Source: Nocardiopsis algeriensis (GTDB lineage Bacteria > Actinomycetota > Actinomycetes > Streptosporangiales > Streptosporangiaceae). Taken from it: a stretch of 64,000 nt of DNA. Below the pieces are notes generated by a model. It ran no database searches. It was not told the origin of the DNA and saw nothing but the letters and a program-made list of their open reading frames with translations. A program made the translations under genes and the position numbers. The stretch spans positions 372,001-436,000 of the forward strand of contig NZ_JACHJO010000004.1 of the NCBI RefSeq assembly GCF_014203695.1, written 5' to 3'. Shown piece by piece: positions 17,047-28,325 of the stretch (positions within the stretch are counted from its first letter, which is position 1; each line of letters opens with the position of its first letter).

Positions 17047-19290
17047 ATGAACGCCGTCTCGCCGATCTGCCTCGTCGACCTCGCGCCCGCACTGCGCTGG
17101 TCGAAGTCGCCGGAAGTGGCCCCTCTGCTCCACCACGACCGGCTGATCGAGGGCTGGTGGCACTCGTTGCCCGTCTCCAGGGTCCTGGACATCGCCGGCC
17201 CGCCCTGGCTGGCCCACGGCATCGCCCGCCTGGCCGTGGAACACTGGGGCCACGTTCCCCTGGCCGAGTTCCTGCCGACGCTGCGGGCCCAGTCCGTGCA
17301 GTGCGCGGACCTGGCCGACCCCGTGCGCAGCGCGGTCCTGTCCTGCGCCGGCGACTGGGAGTCCCTCGTCTCCAGCACCCCGCAGGAGATCGGCACCTGG
17401 CAGCTGAACGGCTGCGGCGTCATGGACGTGGTGAGCACCGTGGCCTGGCGCGCCCTGCAGCCCTGCTGCGAGCTCCCCGGAGGACCCACCCCCTCCCCCG
17501 CGCTGATGCTGGAGGCCGTGCGCACCATCGCCCACTGGCTCCCCGACTCCGCGCCCGAACACGTGCGCAGCGCCCTCGACTACCTGACCTCCGCCACCGG
17601 TGCCGACACCGCGGCAGGGGCCTCCGGGGGGACCGGGCAGGACCCGGCACCACCGCAGACCCCCGCCACCCGGGCGATCCGCACCTTGCGGGCCCTGCGT
17701 GCCCAGCGGGCCGAGGAGCAGGAGGACGCGAACGCCTCCGCCCCGGCCGGCGACGGCATGGTGAGTTCGGCCGCGATGATTCCGGTCTCGGCGGACCTGC
17801 CTGCGGAACCCGCACCCCAGAGCGGCGTGGGCGACCTCCGGTCGCAGTTCCGCAGCTCACTCCTGGGCCCCGGCCGCACCCTGCGCCGCCCCAGCTTCAG
17901 CCGGACCAAGGCGCCGGCCCCGGAGGAGGCGCCTCCCGCCCCCGCGCTGGGGGAGCACCCGCTGGTCGACATGATCGAGGAGATGTTCCGCTCCTGGCCG
18001 GAACTGGAGCGCACGGTCGCCGCCGAGCGCCTCTTCGCCACCGATCCCATCAGCATCCGCGTGCTCTCCGAGCAGATCGAGGTGGACGTCACCGAGATCC
18101 GGGCGGCCCAGCGCAAGGTCGAGGAGCGGCTGCTGCACTGGCTCAACTCCCCCGAGGGCGCGGCCATCACCAAGCACCTGCGCGACCTGTCGGAGCAGCT
18201 GGGCGCGGCCACCACCATCGACCGGCTGATCAACGCCCACCCCGACCACCCTGTCGACGTCCCCACCTTGCACACGCCCATGTGGCGGGTGGTCATCACC
18301 CTGTTCACCGACCGGCGCCTGCACAACGGCTGGCTGATCGCCGACGACCCGGGGCGCCTGCGCTGGCAGACCCGCGAACTGCTGGAGGACTCGCCCAGCG
18401 TCACCGAGGCGGGTATCCGCCTGGGCCGCATCGGCATCCGCCAGCAGGACCTGCGCGCGTGGCTGCTGAGTACTCCGGGGGTGAGTCTGCGGGACGGGCA
18501 GGTCGTCGTCGATCCCTCGGTCCCCGTGGAGATGCCCTCCTCCAGCCACTCCCACATCGCTCCGGACGAGGCGGGCAGCACCACCGAGAACGGCCTGCCG
18601 ATCCGCCGCCGCCCCGAGGGGCAGGCCGCACCGGCCGCACCGGCACCCGCCGAGCAGCCGCGACCGGCGCCCGCACCGGCACCCTATGTCCCCGCCGCGC
18701 CGGTGCGACCGGCACCGCAGCCCGCGGCGCCCCCGGCGGCGCACGTCCCCCCGGGCAGCCCCGCCATGGCGGCGCGCTGCTTCCGCGCCCCGGACGGGCG
18801 CTGGTGGCACCGGATCGACATCACCGCGGACCACCTCAACGGCGCACCGGTGGCGGTGCCCCCGGGCTACGCCGCCCATCTGGGCCTGCAGCCGGGCCGT
18901 CTGCTGTGCCTGACCGCGCCCGGTGCCGACCTGCTGGTACTGGTCTGGCGCGACCAGCCGGCGTTCGACTCGCTGCGGCCGCTGCTGCGCCGCCAGGCGG
19001 CCCAGCCGGGCGACCGGGTGTTCATCACGGTCTCGGGCGACCGCCTCGACGCACGCAAGCTGCCCGCGACCGACATGAGCGGCTTCTCCCCCAGTGCGCG
19101 CGCCCTGCACCTGAGCGGGTACACCGCGCCCGCCCATCCCGAGGAGGCGCTCCGGATCCTGTCTCGCCGTACCACCGACGACGACGCCGACACCTCCGTC
19201 GACCCGCAGGCCCTGCTCGAACGCCTCTCCCGGCGCGGTGACAACGACATCGCGAGCGAACTGCACGCGGGGCTGTTCGCCGCCCACTGA
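17047..19290 (+). CDS. Large soluble protein of unknown function with sigma-like HTH segment
   Basis: 747 residues from ATG 17047 (GAGG about 11 nt upstream). Four parts can be seen. An N-terminal ~200-residue region (CLVDLAPALRWSKSPEV onward) has an unusual content of Trp and Cys. A linker follows that is rich in Ala/Pro. A central helical region (about residues 310-490) includes ISIRVLSEQIEVDVTEIR, resembling a sigma-70 region-4-type HTH, followed by a winged-helix-like LLEDSPSVTEAGIRLGRIG. After a proline/alanine linker comes a ~190-residue C-terminal domain (RWWHRIDITADHLNGAP onward). No known family is recognised. Monocistronic, with a weak imperfect hairpin after the stop. A regulatory role is possible but unproven. 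Confidence 0.75.
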   Translation: MNAVSPICLVDLAPALRWSKSPEVAPLLHHDRLIEGWWHSLPVSRVLDIAGPPWLAHGIARLAVEHWGHVPLAEFLPTLRAQSVQCADLADPVRSAVLSCAGDWESLVSSTPQEIGTWQLNGCGVMDVVSTVAWRALQPCCELPGGPTPSPALMLEAVRTIAHWLPDSAPEHVRSALDYLTSATGADTAAGASGGTGQDPAPPQTPATRAIRTLRALRAQRAEEQEDANASAPAGDGMVSSAAMIPVSADLPAEPAPQSGVGDLRSQFRSSLLGPGRTLRRPSFSRTKAPAPEEAPPAPALGEHPLVDMIEEMFRSWPELERTVAAERLFATDPISIRVLSEQIEVDVTEIRAAQRKVEERLLHWLNSPEGAAITKHLRDLSEQLGAATTIDRLINAHPDHPVDVPTLHTPMWRVVITLFTDRRLHNGWLIADDPGRLRWQTRELLEDSPSVTEAGIRLGRIGIRQQDLRAWLLSTPGVSLRDGQVVVDPSVPVEMPSSSHSHIAPDEAGSTTENGLPIRRRPEGQAAPAAPAPAEQPRPAPAPAPYVPAAPVRPAPQPAAPPAAHVPPGSPAMAARCFRAPDGRWWHRIDITADHLNGAPVAVPPGYAAHLGLQPGRLLCLTAPGADLLVLVWRDQPAFDSLRPLLRRQAAQPGDRVFITVSGDRLDARKLPATDMSGFSPSARALHLSGYTAPAHPEEALRILSRRTTDDDADTSVDPQALLERLSRRGDNDIASELHAGLFAAH

Positions 19291-19400
19291 CACCGGAGAA
19301 CCGGGCTCCGGGGCGCGTGCTCCGGGGCCCGGCCGCGTCCTCCCCGTCCGAGGCCCGGGGATGTGCCGGTGGACCCCTTCCCCACCTCCCTCTTCTTCTT

Positions 19401-19419
19401 GTAGGTTAGCCTTACCTAA
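19401..19419 (+). promoter_or_regulatory. DtxR/IdeR-type iron box
   Basis: The 17-mer AGGTTAGCCTTACCTAA at 19403-19419 (preceded by GT) closely matches the DtxR/IdeR/DmdR palindrome TTAGGTTAGGCTAACCTAA. It ends about 10 nt before the start of the DUF2470 gene, a position that would block transcription or initiation under iron-replete conditions. Confidence 0.85.
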
Positions 19420-19429
19420 AAGAGTTGAG

Positions 19430-20188
19430 GTGGTTCCCCTGTATCCGTCACAGCCGGCTCCCTCCCCCGCCGAACGCGCCCGTTCCGTCCTGGCCCGATC
19501 CGTCCCGGTCACCGTGGCCACCCAGGACAGCGCCCTCCACCTCCTCGACCCGGTCTGCCACGTCCACCCCGGCGGGACGGTGTCCGTGCTGCTGCCCGAC
19601 CGCCACAGCCTCCTGGAGGAACTGGCAGGAGGCAGGGTCGCGGCCACGTTCGAGTTCACCGACACCTGTCCCGTACCTCTGCGCGACCCCGCGCGCTCCC
19701 TGCTGTGGATCGGCGGAACGCTGACCGCGCTGGACCACGCGACGGCACGCGCCCGCGCCCTGCACACCATGCGCACCGATCCCGACGAGCGGATGCTCGA
19801 CATCGGCCACGGCCGCACCATGGCGGTGCTCGACCCCTACCTGGTGGTCCACTCCGACACCGAGGGCTGCCATCTGCTGGAGACCGGCGACTTCGTCCGG
19901 GCCCGCCCCGGTCCGCTCGGCCGCGGTGAGGACGCCTGGCTGCGCCATCTGGAGGAGGAGCACCCCGAGGTGCTCCAGGTGCTGGCCGAGCGCTGCGTCG
20001 CCCCTCTGCCCCTCGGCCGCCCCCGGCTCCTGGGGGTGGACCGCTACGGCCTGGCACTGCGCTTCGAGGCCCCCGACGGCGACCGGGACGTGCGCGTGCC
20101 GTTCGACCGGCCGGCCGAGACCGGCGACGACGTCGCCGAGCGGATGCGCGCCCTGGTGGGCCCGACCCGCGGGTGCGCCCCGTTCTAG
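19430..20188 (+). CDS. DUF2470 (HugZ/HutZ-like) protein, iron-regulated
   Basis: 252 residues from GTG 19430; the ribosome site is weak (GAG at 19426) and the start lies just downstream of the iron box, so the mRNA leader is very short. The N-terminal ~150 residues form a split-barrel-like region (VCHVHPGGTVSVLLPDRHSLLEEL, then LLWIGGTLTALD). The C-terminal ~85 residues are a DUF2470 domain: EDAWLRHLEEEHPEVLQVLAERC, LLGVDRYGLALRFE and VRVPFDRPAETGDDVAERM. HugZ/HutZ relatives bind haem and take part in haem-iron utilisation. The iron box supports an iron-acquisition role. Family call is good; haem binding is not proven. Confidence 0.8.
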   Translation: MVPLYPSQPAPSPAERARSVLARSVPVTVATQDSALHLLDPVCHVHPGGTVSVLLPDRHSLLEELAGGRVAATFEFTDTCPVPLRDPARSLLWIGGTLTALDHATARARALHTMRTDPDERMLDIGHGRTMAVLDPYLVVHSDTEGCHLLETGDFVRARPGPLGRGEDAWLRHLEEEHPEVLQVLAERCVAPLPLGRPRLLGVDRYGLALRFEAPDGDRDVRVPFDRPAETGDDVAERMRALVGPTRGCAPF

Positions 20189-20369
20189 GCCCTGTTTCTT
20201 GGATGCTCTCGCCGTATCGGCGGAGCCGATTCCTCGGCGAACGGCCGGCCAGGCGTTCCCGTGCAAGGCGGAGAGCGCAGCTCGGCCCGGCGGGCTTCGC
20301 AAGCTCTCCGACGCTGCAAGGGGGCGCCTGGCGGCCGTGCAGCCCGAGATGATCCAAAAAAACAGGGCC
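20188..20369. mobile_element. MITE-like 182-bp element with terminal inverted repeats
   Basis: The ends are imperfect inverted repeats of about 24 bp: GGCCCTGTTTCTTGGATG at 20188 and the complement of GATCCAAAAAAACAGGGCC ending at 20369. Inside, further pairs are visible (for example CGGCCGGCCAGGCG with CGCCTGGCGGCCG), so the whole element folds into a long hairpin. There is no coding capacity. It begins at the last base of the DUF2470 stop codon. An obvious target duplication is not seen. It could also serve as a terminator. Confidence 0.6.
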
Positions 20370-20401
20370 TGGACACGGCCCGGACAGCCCCGGACACGGC
20401 G

Positions 20402-20433
20402 GCGGGCCGGGGTCCCGAAGGACCCCGGCCCGC
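20402..20433 (-). terminator. 14-bp stem-loop after the suf operon
   Basis: GCGGGCCGGGGTCC and GGACCCCGGCCCGC pair perfectly around a CGAA tetraloop, 16 nt beyond the sufT stop. It ends the minus-strand suf transcript and may also stop read-through from the plus strand. Confidence 0.82.
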
Positions 20434-20448
20434 GCGTCGGGTACCGGC

Positions 20449-20817
20449 TCAGACGTTGAAGCCCAGCATGCGCAGCTGGTCCCGCCCGTCCTCGGTGATC
20501 TTGTCCGGGCCCCACGGCGGCATCCAGACCCAGTTGATCCGCACCTCGCGGTCGAAGTCCTCCAGCGCGCTGACGGCCTGGTCCTCGATCACGTCGGTGA
20601 GCGGGCAGGCCGCACTCGTGAGGGTCATGTCCAGGGTGATCCCCGACTCGTCGGCGTTCACCCCGTACAGCAGGCCCAGGTCGACGACGTTGACGCCCAG
20701 TTCGGGGTCGATGACGTCCTTGAGGGCCTCGGCGATCTCCTCGGCCAGTGCCTCGGCCTCCGGGGACACCGGTACCTCGGCGGCCTGGGTCGTGCCGGTC
20801 GTCTCGTTCTCACTCAC
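20449..20817 (-). CDS. sufT: SufT-like MIP18/DUF59 Fe-S assembly factor
   Basis: 122 residues, starting with GTG 20817, 4 nt after sufU. It is a MIP18-family protein that assists Fe-S maturation. Diagnostic segments are LKDVIDPELGVNVVDLGLLYGV and MTLTSAACPLTDVIEDQ, which contains the conserved reactive cysteine, followed by VWMPPWGPDKITEDGRDQL. The first ~25 residues are a flexible Thr/Glu-rich extension. It is the last gene of the suf operon, as in other actinomycetes. Confidence 0.92.
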   Translation of the reverse strand: MSENETTGTTQAAEVPVSPEAEALAEEIAEALKDVIDPELGVNVVDLGLLYGVNADESGITLDMTLTSAACPLTDVIEDQAVSALEDFDREVRINWVWMPPWGPDKITEDGRDQLRMLGFNV

Positions 20818-20821
20818 AGGC

Positions 20822-21298
20822 TCAGACGCCTTCCTTCTCGAGGGACTGGGACACCGCGTCCTTCCACGCCATCCAGCCCAGCAGTGCGCACTTGACGCGC
20901 GCCGGGTACTTGGACACGCCGGCGAACGCCACGGCGTCCTCCAGCACGTCCTCGTCGGGCTCGCCCCGCCCCCTGGACTGCATGAGTTCGGTGAAGGCGG
21001 CCAGGGTCTCCATCCCCTCGGCCACCGTGCGCCCGATCAGCAGGTCGGTCAGCACCGAGGTGCTGGCCTGGCTGATCGAGCAGCCCATGCCTTCGTAGGA
21101 GACGTCGCTGACGACGGCCCCGGGACCGAGCCCGGCCTCCCCCTCGGCGGGGGTCAGCGCCACCCGGAGCGTCACCTCGTCGCCGCAGGTGGGGTTGATG
21201 TGGTGCGCTTCCGCGTCGTACGGGTCCCGCAGCCCTTTGCGGTGCGGGTTCCGGTAGTGGTCCAGGATGATCTCCTGGTACATCGCATCCAACTGCAT
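20822..21298 (-). CDS. sufU: SufU, Zn-dependent sulfurtransferase for Fe-S assembly
   Basis: 158-residue IscU-like protein. It takes persulfide sulfur from SufS and passes it to the SufBCD scaffold. Zn/sulfur ligands are visible in NPTCGDEVTL, GMGCSISQAS and RVKCALLGW (three Cys plus Asp), and the SufU-type insertion is present between the second and third blocks. It begins 8 nt after the sufS stop. ATG 21298 opens the conserved N-terminal helix MYQEIILDHYRNP. Confidence 0.95.
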   Translation of the reverse strand: MQLDAMYQEIILDHYRNPHRKGLRDPYDAEAHHINPTCGDEVTLRVALTPAEGEAGLGPGAVVSDVSYEGMGCSISQASTSVLTDLLIGRTVAEGMETLAAFTELMQSRGRGEPDEDVLEDAVAFAGVSKYPARVKCALLGWMAWKDAVSQSLEKEGV

Positions 21299-21306
21299 GC
21301 TGTTCC

Positions 21307-23373
<2,067 letters not shown>

Positions 23374-23380
23374 TTCAGCC

Positions 23381-23716
23381 TCAGGAATTCTTCTCATCCA
23401 GCGACACGAGCACGTCGTCGCCGTCGATCTTCACGTCGTAGGTGGGGACCGGCTGGGTCGCGGGCGGGTTGAGCGGAGCGCCCGAGCGCAGGTCGAAGCA
23501 GGAGCCGTGCAGGAAGCACTCGAGCGTGCCGTCCTCGACCTCGCCCTCCGAGAGGCGCACCGCGCCGTGCGAGCACTCGTCCCGCAGCGCGAACACCTCA
23601 CCCTCGGTGCGGACCAGGGCGATGGGGACCTCGTCGTCGGTCTCGATTCCCAGGACGCCGTTCTCGGGGATCTCGTCGAGTTCGGCGACCTTGGTCCAGC
23701 CCTGCGTCTCACTCAT
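23381..23716 (-). CDS. Rieske-type ferredoxin of the suf operon
   Basis: 111-residue non-haem Rieske [2Fe-2S] protein. Cluster ligands are Cys-x-His in DECSHGAVRLSE and Cys-x2-His-like in ECFLHGSCFDLRSG. The ATG at 23716 overlaps the 3' end of sufD. Small Rieske proteins of the bifunctional aromatic dioxygenase ferredoxin type are a conserved member of actinobacterial suf operons, between sufD and sufC. It may supply electrons for cluster assembly, though its role is not established. Confidence 0.92.
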   Translation of the reverse strand: MSETQGWTKVAELDEIPENGVLGIETDDEVPIALVRTEGEVFALRDECSHGAVRLSEGEVEDGTLECFLHGSCFDLRSGAPLNPPATQPVPTYDVKIDGDDVLVSLDEKNS

Positions 23717-24878
23717 GCGCGGCAAGCTTTCGCTCGACCTTCTCCATGACGTGGTCGCGCAGGTCCTGGTCGTCGATGCGGTTGACGATGTCCAGGAAGT
23801 AGCCCCGGATGATGAGGCGGCGTGCCTCCTCCTCGGGGATTCCGCGCGAGCACAGGTAGAAGAGGTGGATGTCGTCCAGCCGACCGCTGGCGCTGGCGTG
23901 CCCCGCGCCCTGGACCTCACCGGTGAAGATCTCCAGGTTCGGGACGGAGTCCACCCGCGTGTCGTCGGTGAGCTGCAGGTTGCGGTTGTTCTCGTAGGAG
24001 TCGGTGCCCTCGGTGCCCTCACCGATGATGACGTCACCGATCCAGACGGTGTGGGCCCCCGCGCCGCTGAGCGCGCCCTTGTAGTCCACCCGGGAGCGGG
24101 TGTTGGACAGGTTGTGGTCGATCAGCGAGCGGTGCTCGTGGTGCTGCCCGTCGCCGGCGAAGTAGAGCCCGTACAGCTCGGCGTTGCCGCCCCTGCCGGT
24201 GTAGGACACCCGCGGCGACAGGCGGACCAGGTCGCCGCCCAGCGTGATGACGACCGACTTGAAGCTCGCGTCCTTGGCCACCCGCGCGTTGTGCTGGCTG
24301 ACCTCGACGGCGTCGGTGTCCCACTCCTGGAGACTGACCAGGGTGAGCTTGGCCCCCTCGCCGACGTGGACGTCGAGGCTGCCCGCCCGGACACCGGTGC
24401 CGGTGTTGGTGATGATCACGGTCGCCTCGGCCAGCGGCTGCACGTCGATGACGAGCTGCTCGAAGGCGGTGCCGCCCAGGCCCTTGCGGTCGATCGTGAT
24501 CGCCTTGTCGGCGACCAGCGCGCGCGGCACGGTGACGACCGTGGCCTGCTCGAAGGAGCTGTAGGCCTGCGCGATCACGCGGTCCACGGGAAGGCCCGCG
24601 GTACCCAGGCGCTCGTCGTCGCGGCCGACCTGCTCGACGGTGACGCCCTCGGGCGCGTCGATGGTGACCTCGTCGGTACCGTCGGCCTCGCCCTTCCAGT
24701 CGTGCAGGCCCTTGAGGCGGCGCAGCGGCGTGAAGCGCCACTCCTCCTCACGTCCGCCGGGGACGGGGAAGTCGCTCACGTCGTGGGAACCGTGGGTGTC
24801 CAGCTTCGAGACCGGGATCTGACCCAGACCGTGGCTGTGCGCCTTGGGTTCGGTGTTCGTGGTCGTCAACTTAACCAA
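23709..24878 (-). CDS. sufD: Fe-S assembly protein SufD
   Basis: 389-residue beta-helix protein that pairs with SufB on the Fe-S scaffold. Family segments include [14 protein letters not shown] near the N-terminus, [22 protein letters not shown], and the C-terminal [22 protein letters not shown]. The start is a TTG: 24878 or 24869 in frame, both overlapping or abutting the sufB stop with GGAAGGA upstream. An unusual TTG start in a constitutive operon suggests coupling to sufB. Confidence 0.93.
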   Translation of the reverse strand: MVKLTTTNTEPKAHSHGLGQIPVSKLDTHGSHDVSDFPVPGGREEEWRFTPLRRLKGLHDWKGEADGTDEVTIDAPEGVTVEQVGRDDERLGTAGLPVDRVIAQAYSSFEQATVVTVPRALVADKAITIDRKGLGGTAFEQLVIDVQPLAEATVIITNTGTGVRAGSLDVHVGEGAKLTLVSLQEWDTDAVEVSQHNARVAKDASFKSVVITLGGDLVRLSPRVSYTGRGGNAELYGLYFAGDGQHHEHRSLIDHNLSNTRSRVDYKGALSGAGAHTVWIGDVIIGEGTEGTDSYENNRNLQLTDDTRVDSVPNLEIFTGEVQGAGHASASGRLDDIHLFYLCSRGIPEEEARRLIIRGYFLDIVNRIDDQDLRDHVMEKVERKLAAHE

Positions 24879-26283
24879 CCGATCCTTCCATCTGGAGCTC
24901 GATCAGACGGTTCAGCTCCAGCGCGTACTCCATCGGGAGCTCACGTGCGATGGGCTCCACGAATCCTCGGACGACCATGGCCATGGCCTCTTCCTCGCCC
25001 ATGCCCCTGCTCATCAGGTAGAAGAGCTGGTCCTCGCTGACCTTGGAGACGGTGGCCTCGTGCGCGAGCTCGGTGTCGTCCTCGCGCAGGTCGTTGTAGG
25101 GATAGGTGTCGGAACGGCTGATCGTGTCGATCAGCAGGGCGTCGCACTCGACCGAGGACTTGGCGAAGTGCGCCCCCTCCTGGACCTGGATCAGGCCGCG
25201 GTAGGAGGAGCGGCCGCCGCCGCGCGCCACCGACTTGGAGACGACCTTGGAGGTGGTGTGGGGTGCGCAGTGCACCATCTTGGCACCGGTGTCCTGGTGC
25301 TGGCCCTCGCCGGCGAAGGCGATGGACAGGGTCTCGCCGTTGGCGTGCTCGCCCATCAGGTACACGGCCGGGTACTTCATGGTGACCTGGGAGCCGATGT
25401 TGCCGTCGACCCACTCCATGGTGGCGCCCTCTTCGGCGACGGCGCGCTTGGTCACCAGGTTGAAGACGTTGTTCGACCAGTTCTGGATGGTCGTGTAGCG
25501 GCAGCGGGCGTTCTTCTTGACGATGATCTCGACGACCGCGGAGTGCAGCGAGTCCGACTTGTAGATCGGCGCGGTGCAGCCCTCGACGTAGTGGACGTAG
25601 GCGCCCTCGTCGACGATGATCAGGGTCCGCTCGAACTGGCCCATGTTCTCGGTGTTGATCCGGAAGTAGGCCTGGAGCGGAATCTCCACGTGCACGTTCT
25701 TGGGAACGTAGATGAAGGACCCGCCGCTCCACACCGCGGTGTTGAGCGCGGCGAACTTGTTGTCGCCGGCCGGGATCACGCTGCCGAAGTACTCCTGGAA
25801 CAGCTCCGGGTGCTCCTTGAGCGCGGTGTCGGTGTCCAGGAAGATGACTCCCTGGGACTCCAGGTCCTCGCGGATCTGGTGGTAGACGACCTCGGACTCG
25901 TACTGCGCGGCGACACCGGCGACCAGGCGCTGCTTCTCCGCCTCGGGGATGCCCAGCCGGTCATAGGTGTTCTTGATGTCCTCGGGCAGCTCCTCCCAGG
26001 AGGTGGCCTGCTTCTCCGTGGACCGCACGAAGTACTTGATGTTGTCGAAGTCGATCTTGGACAGGTCCGCGCCCCAGTTGGGCATCGGCTTCTTGTCGAA
26101 GAGCTTGAGCGACTTGAGGCGGAGCTTGGTCATCCACTCCGGCTCGTCCTTCTTGGCGGAGATGTCGCGGACGACCTCTTCGTTGAGGCCGCGGCGGGCG
26201 GCCGCCCCGGCCTCGTCGGAGTCGGCCCAGCCGTACTCGTAATTTCCGAGCCCTTCGAGCTCGGGGTGCGCGATAGACGTCAT
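24871..26283 (-). CDS. sufB: Fe-S assembly scaffold protein SufB
   Basis: 470-residue beta-helix core of the SufBCD complex where clusters are built. The ATG at 26283 follows AGGAGGA and opens [19 protein letters not shown]. Conserved SufB blocks include [41 protein letters not shown] with a conserved Cys, [17 protein letters not shown] and SVECDALLI. The far upstream open frame is an artefact. First structural gene after sufR. Confidence 0.96.
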   Translation of the reverse strand: MTSIAHPELEGLGNYEYGWADSDEAGAAARRGLNEEVVRDISAKKDEPEWMTKLRLKSLKLFDKKPMPNWGADLSKIDFDNIKYFVRSTEKQATSWEELPEDIKNTYDRLGIPEAEKQRLVAGVAAQYESEVVYHQIREDLESQGVIFLDTDTALKEHPELFQEYFGSVIPAGDNKFAALNTAVWSGGSFIYVPKNVHVEIPLQAYFRINTENMGQFERTLIIVDEGAYVHYVEGCTAPIYKSDSLHSAVVEIIVKKNARCRYTTIQNWSNNVFNLVTKRAVAEEGATMEWVDGNIGSQVTMKYPAVYLMGEHANGETLSIAFAGEGQHQDTGAKMVHCAPHTTSKVVSKSVARGGGRSSYRGLIQVQEGAHFAKSSVECDALLIDTISRSDTYPYNDLREDDTELAHEATVSKVSEDQLFYLMSRGMGEEEAMAMVVRGFVEPIARELPMEYALELNRLIELQMEGSVG

Positions 26284-26302
26284 GCGCGGACTCCTCCTGG
26301 AC

Positions 26303-27070
26303 TCAGACGTCCTTGTGTTGAACTCGGCCGCCGGCGCGGTGTCGGACAGCCTTGGACGCGGGGGTGCCGTGGCCCCCGCCCGCCCCGCCGCCCCGGGGGG
26401 TGACGTGCGTGGTGCACACACCGTCGCCGTGGGCGATGGTCGCCAGTCGGCGCACCGGGGTGCCCAGAAGCCGCTCGAAGGCCTCGATCTCTGCCTCGCA
26501 GAGCTGCGGGAACTCGGCGGCGACGTGGGCGACGGGGCAGTGGTGCTGGCACAGCTGGTCGCCGCCGCCTGGTGCGGGCGCCCGGCCCGCGGCGGCGGCG
26601 TAGCCGTCGTTGGACAGGGCCTCGGCCAGCAGCCGGATGCGCTGTTCGGGAGGAACGGCGTCCAGCTTGGGCTTGTAGCGCCTCTCCAGTTCGGCGACCT
26701 GACTGCGGGCGAAGTCGCTGACGGCCTCGGGGCCGGCGGTCTGCGCGAGGAAGCGCAGCGCGTTGGCGGCGAGGTCGTCGTAGGCGTGCACGAAGGCGTC
26801 GCGTCCGGCTTCGGTGATGGCGAAGACACGTGCGGGACGCCCTCTGCCGCGGCGGCCGCGGGGCCGCGCGTCGCGGGCCTCGACCATGCCCTCGGCGGTC
26901 AGGTTGTCGAGGTGGCGGCGGATGGCCGCCGGTGTGAGCCCGAGACGCTCTCCCAGTTCGGAGGCGGTGATCGGGCCCTGCTCCAGAATGATCCGGGCGA
27001 CCCGGGCGCGGGTGCCGTTCTCGGCACCGCGCTCCGGTCCGGGCAGGGGCGTGGCGGTCGCGTCGGACAC
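26303..27070 (-). CDS. sufR: Fe-S dependent repressor SufR
   Basis: DeoR/ArsR-like winged-helix regulator of the suf operon. The N-terminal HTH reads [24 protein letters not shown], followed by a basic wing ([13 protein letters not shown]). The C-terminal third has the Fe-S ligand cysteines in [20 protein letters not shown] and GDGVCTTH, as in actinobacterial and cyanobacterial SufR. The GTG at 27070 is preferred because GGGAGGGGAG precedes it; an ATG at 27103 has no site. About 255 residues. It is 19 nt upstream of sufB and senses Fe-S status to control its own operon. Confidence 0.92.
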   Translation of the reverse strand: MSDATATPLPGPERGAENGTRARVARIILEQGPITASELGERLGLTPAAIRRHLDNLTAEGMVEARDARPRGRRGRGRPARVFAITEAGRDAFVHAYDDLAANALRFLAQTAGPEAVSDFARSQVAELERRYKPKLDAVPPEQRIRLLAEALSNDGYAAAAGRAPAPGGGDQLCQHHCPVAHVAAEFPQLCEAEIEAFERLLGTPVRRLATIAHGDGVCTTHVTPRGGGAGGGHGTPASKAVRHRAGGRVQHKDV

Positions 27071-27174
27071 GGTGCTCCCCTCCCTCTCGCGAACACGGCT
27101 CATGCTTTTGACAACATCAGTGTGGCTTAAATAAGTCCTCCTGGGCAAACCCGCGCCCATGCGCTTGATCACGA

Positions 27175-27191
27175 AGGCCAGCCTTGCCTAA
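27175..27191. promoter_or_regulatory. Candidate second iron box, sufR/ABC divergent region
   Basis: AGGCCAGCCTTGCCTAA matches 14 of 17 positions of the strong iron box at 19403-19419. It lies 105-121 nt upstream of sufR and about 190 nt upstream of the ABC transporter gene. It is weaker than the first box, so iron control of the suf operon is only a suggestion. Confidence 0.45.
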
Positions 27192-27380
27192 CAGCGGATT
27201 CGCCCACCGCCGGTCTCCGCGTGCAACCCCGCCCGGGGGCTCCGACATTCCTTTTTCCCATGCACTGAGATGCGAATATCACCTCCCGGACATCGTGCCT
27301 CACCGGGCCGCTCCCGGAGAGGGGGCGCCACGCCCGGGGCGGTGGGAGGTCCGGGCCGGGCGCACGTAGACTCGGGGCCC

Positions 27381-28325
27381 ATGGACACAGCCGCGGTCGA
27401 GGTCGTCGACCTGGTCAAGCGCTACGGCACCACCACAGCGGTCTCGGGACTCACCTTCAGCGCCCGCCGGGGCGCGGTGACGGCCCTGCTCGGACCCAAC
27501 GGGGCCGGCAAGACGAGCACCATCGAGATCTGCGAGGGGTTCCGCCGTGCCGACGGCGGCCGGGTCAGGGTACTGGGCCTCGACCCCGTGGCCGACGCCG
27601 GCGCCCTCAAGCCGCGGGTCGGGGTGATGCCCCAGTCCGGCGGCGTGCCCACCGGCGCCCGTGCGGGCGAGTGGCTGCGCCTGATGGCCTCCTTCCACGC
27701 GCGGCCGGTCGACCCCGGCCTCCTCCTGGAGCGGCTCGGCCTGACCTCGGCGGCCCGCACCCCGTTCCGGCGCCTGTCGGGAGGTCAGCAGCAGAGGCTG
27801 TCCCTGGCCTGCGCCGTGGTCGGCCGCCCCGAGCTGGTCTTCCTGGACGAGCCGACCGCGGGCCTGGACCCGCAGGCGCGCATGGCCACGTGGGACCTGG
27901 TGTCGGCGCTGCGCGCGGCCGGGGTCGCCGTGATTCTGACCACCCACCACATGGAGGAGGCCGAGCGCCTGTCCGACCACGTGGTCATCATCGACCGCGG
28001 TGCGGTCGTGGCCGAGGGCACACCGGCCGAGCTGACGGGGAGCCGCCGCGAGGTGTGCTTCTCCACCGCCGCGCCCGTCGACGCCGACGCGCTGCTGTCC
28101 ACCCTGCCCCCCGGCTCCCGCGTCGGCTCCGCCCGGGCCGCCGGCGACCGCCACGAGTACGTGATCGGGACGGAGGACCCCGAGCAGCTGGGTCCGGAGT
28201 TCCTCGCCACGGTGACCGCCTGGTGCGCCTCCACCGGAGTGCTCGCCGAGGACCTGCGCGTGCGGCGGCGTACCCTCGAAGACGTCTTCCTCGAACTCAC
28301 CGGCCGGGAACTTCGCGAATCATGA
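27381..28325 (+). CDS. ABC exporter ATP-binding protein (DrrA/CcmA type)
   Basis: 314 residues. Walker A is LLGPNGAGKTST, the signature is RLSGGQQQRLSLA, Walker B is LVFLDEPTAGLDP and the H-loop is TTHHMEEAERL. The ~100-residue C-terminal extension after the H-loop is typical of ABC-2 drug/antibiotic exporters. The stop overlaps the permease ATG, so the two form one operon. In actinomycetes this pair usually lies next to suf and ctaA, as here. Substrate unknown. Confidence 0.92.
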   Translation: MDTAAVEVVDLVKRYGTTTAVSGLTFSARRGAVTALLGPNGAGKTSTIEICEGFRRADGGRVRVLGLDPVADAGALKPRVGVMPQSGGVPTGARAGEWLRLMASFHARPVDPGLLLERLGLTSAARTPFRRLSGGQQQRLSLACAVVGRPELVFLDEPTAGLDPQARMATWDLVSALRAAGVAVILTTHHMEEAERLSDHVVIIDRGAVVAEGTPAELTGSRREVCFSTAAPVDADALLSTLPPGSRVGSARAAGDRHEYVIGTEDPEQLGPEFLATVTAWCASTGVLAEDLRVRRRTLEDVFLELTGRELRES

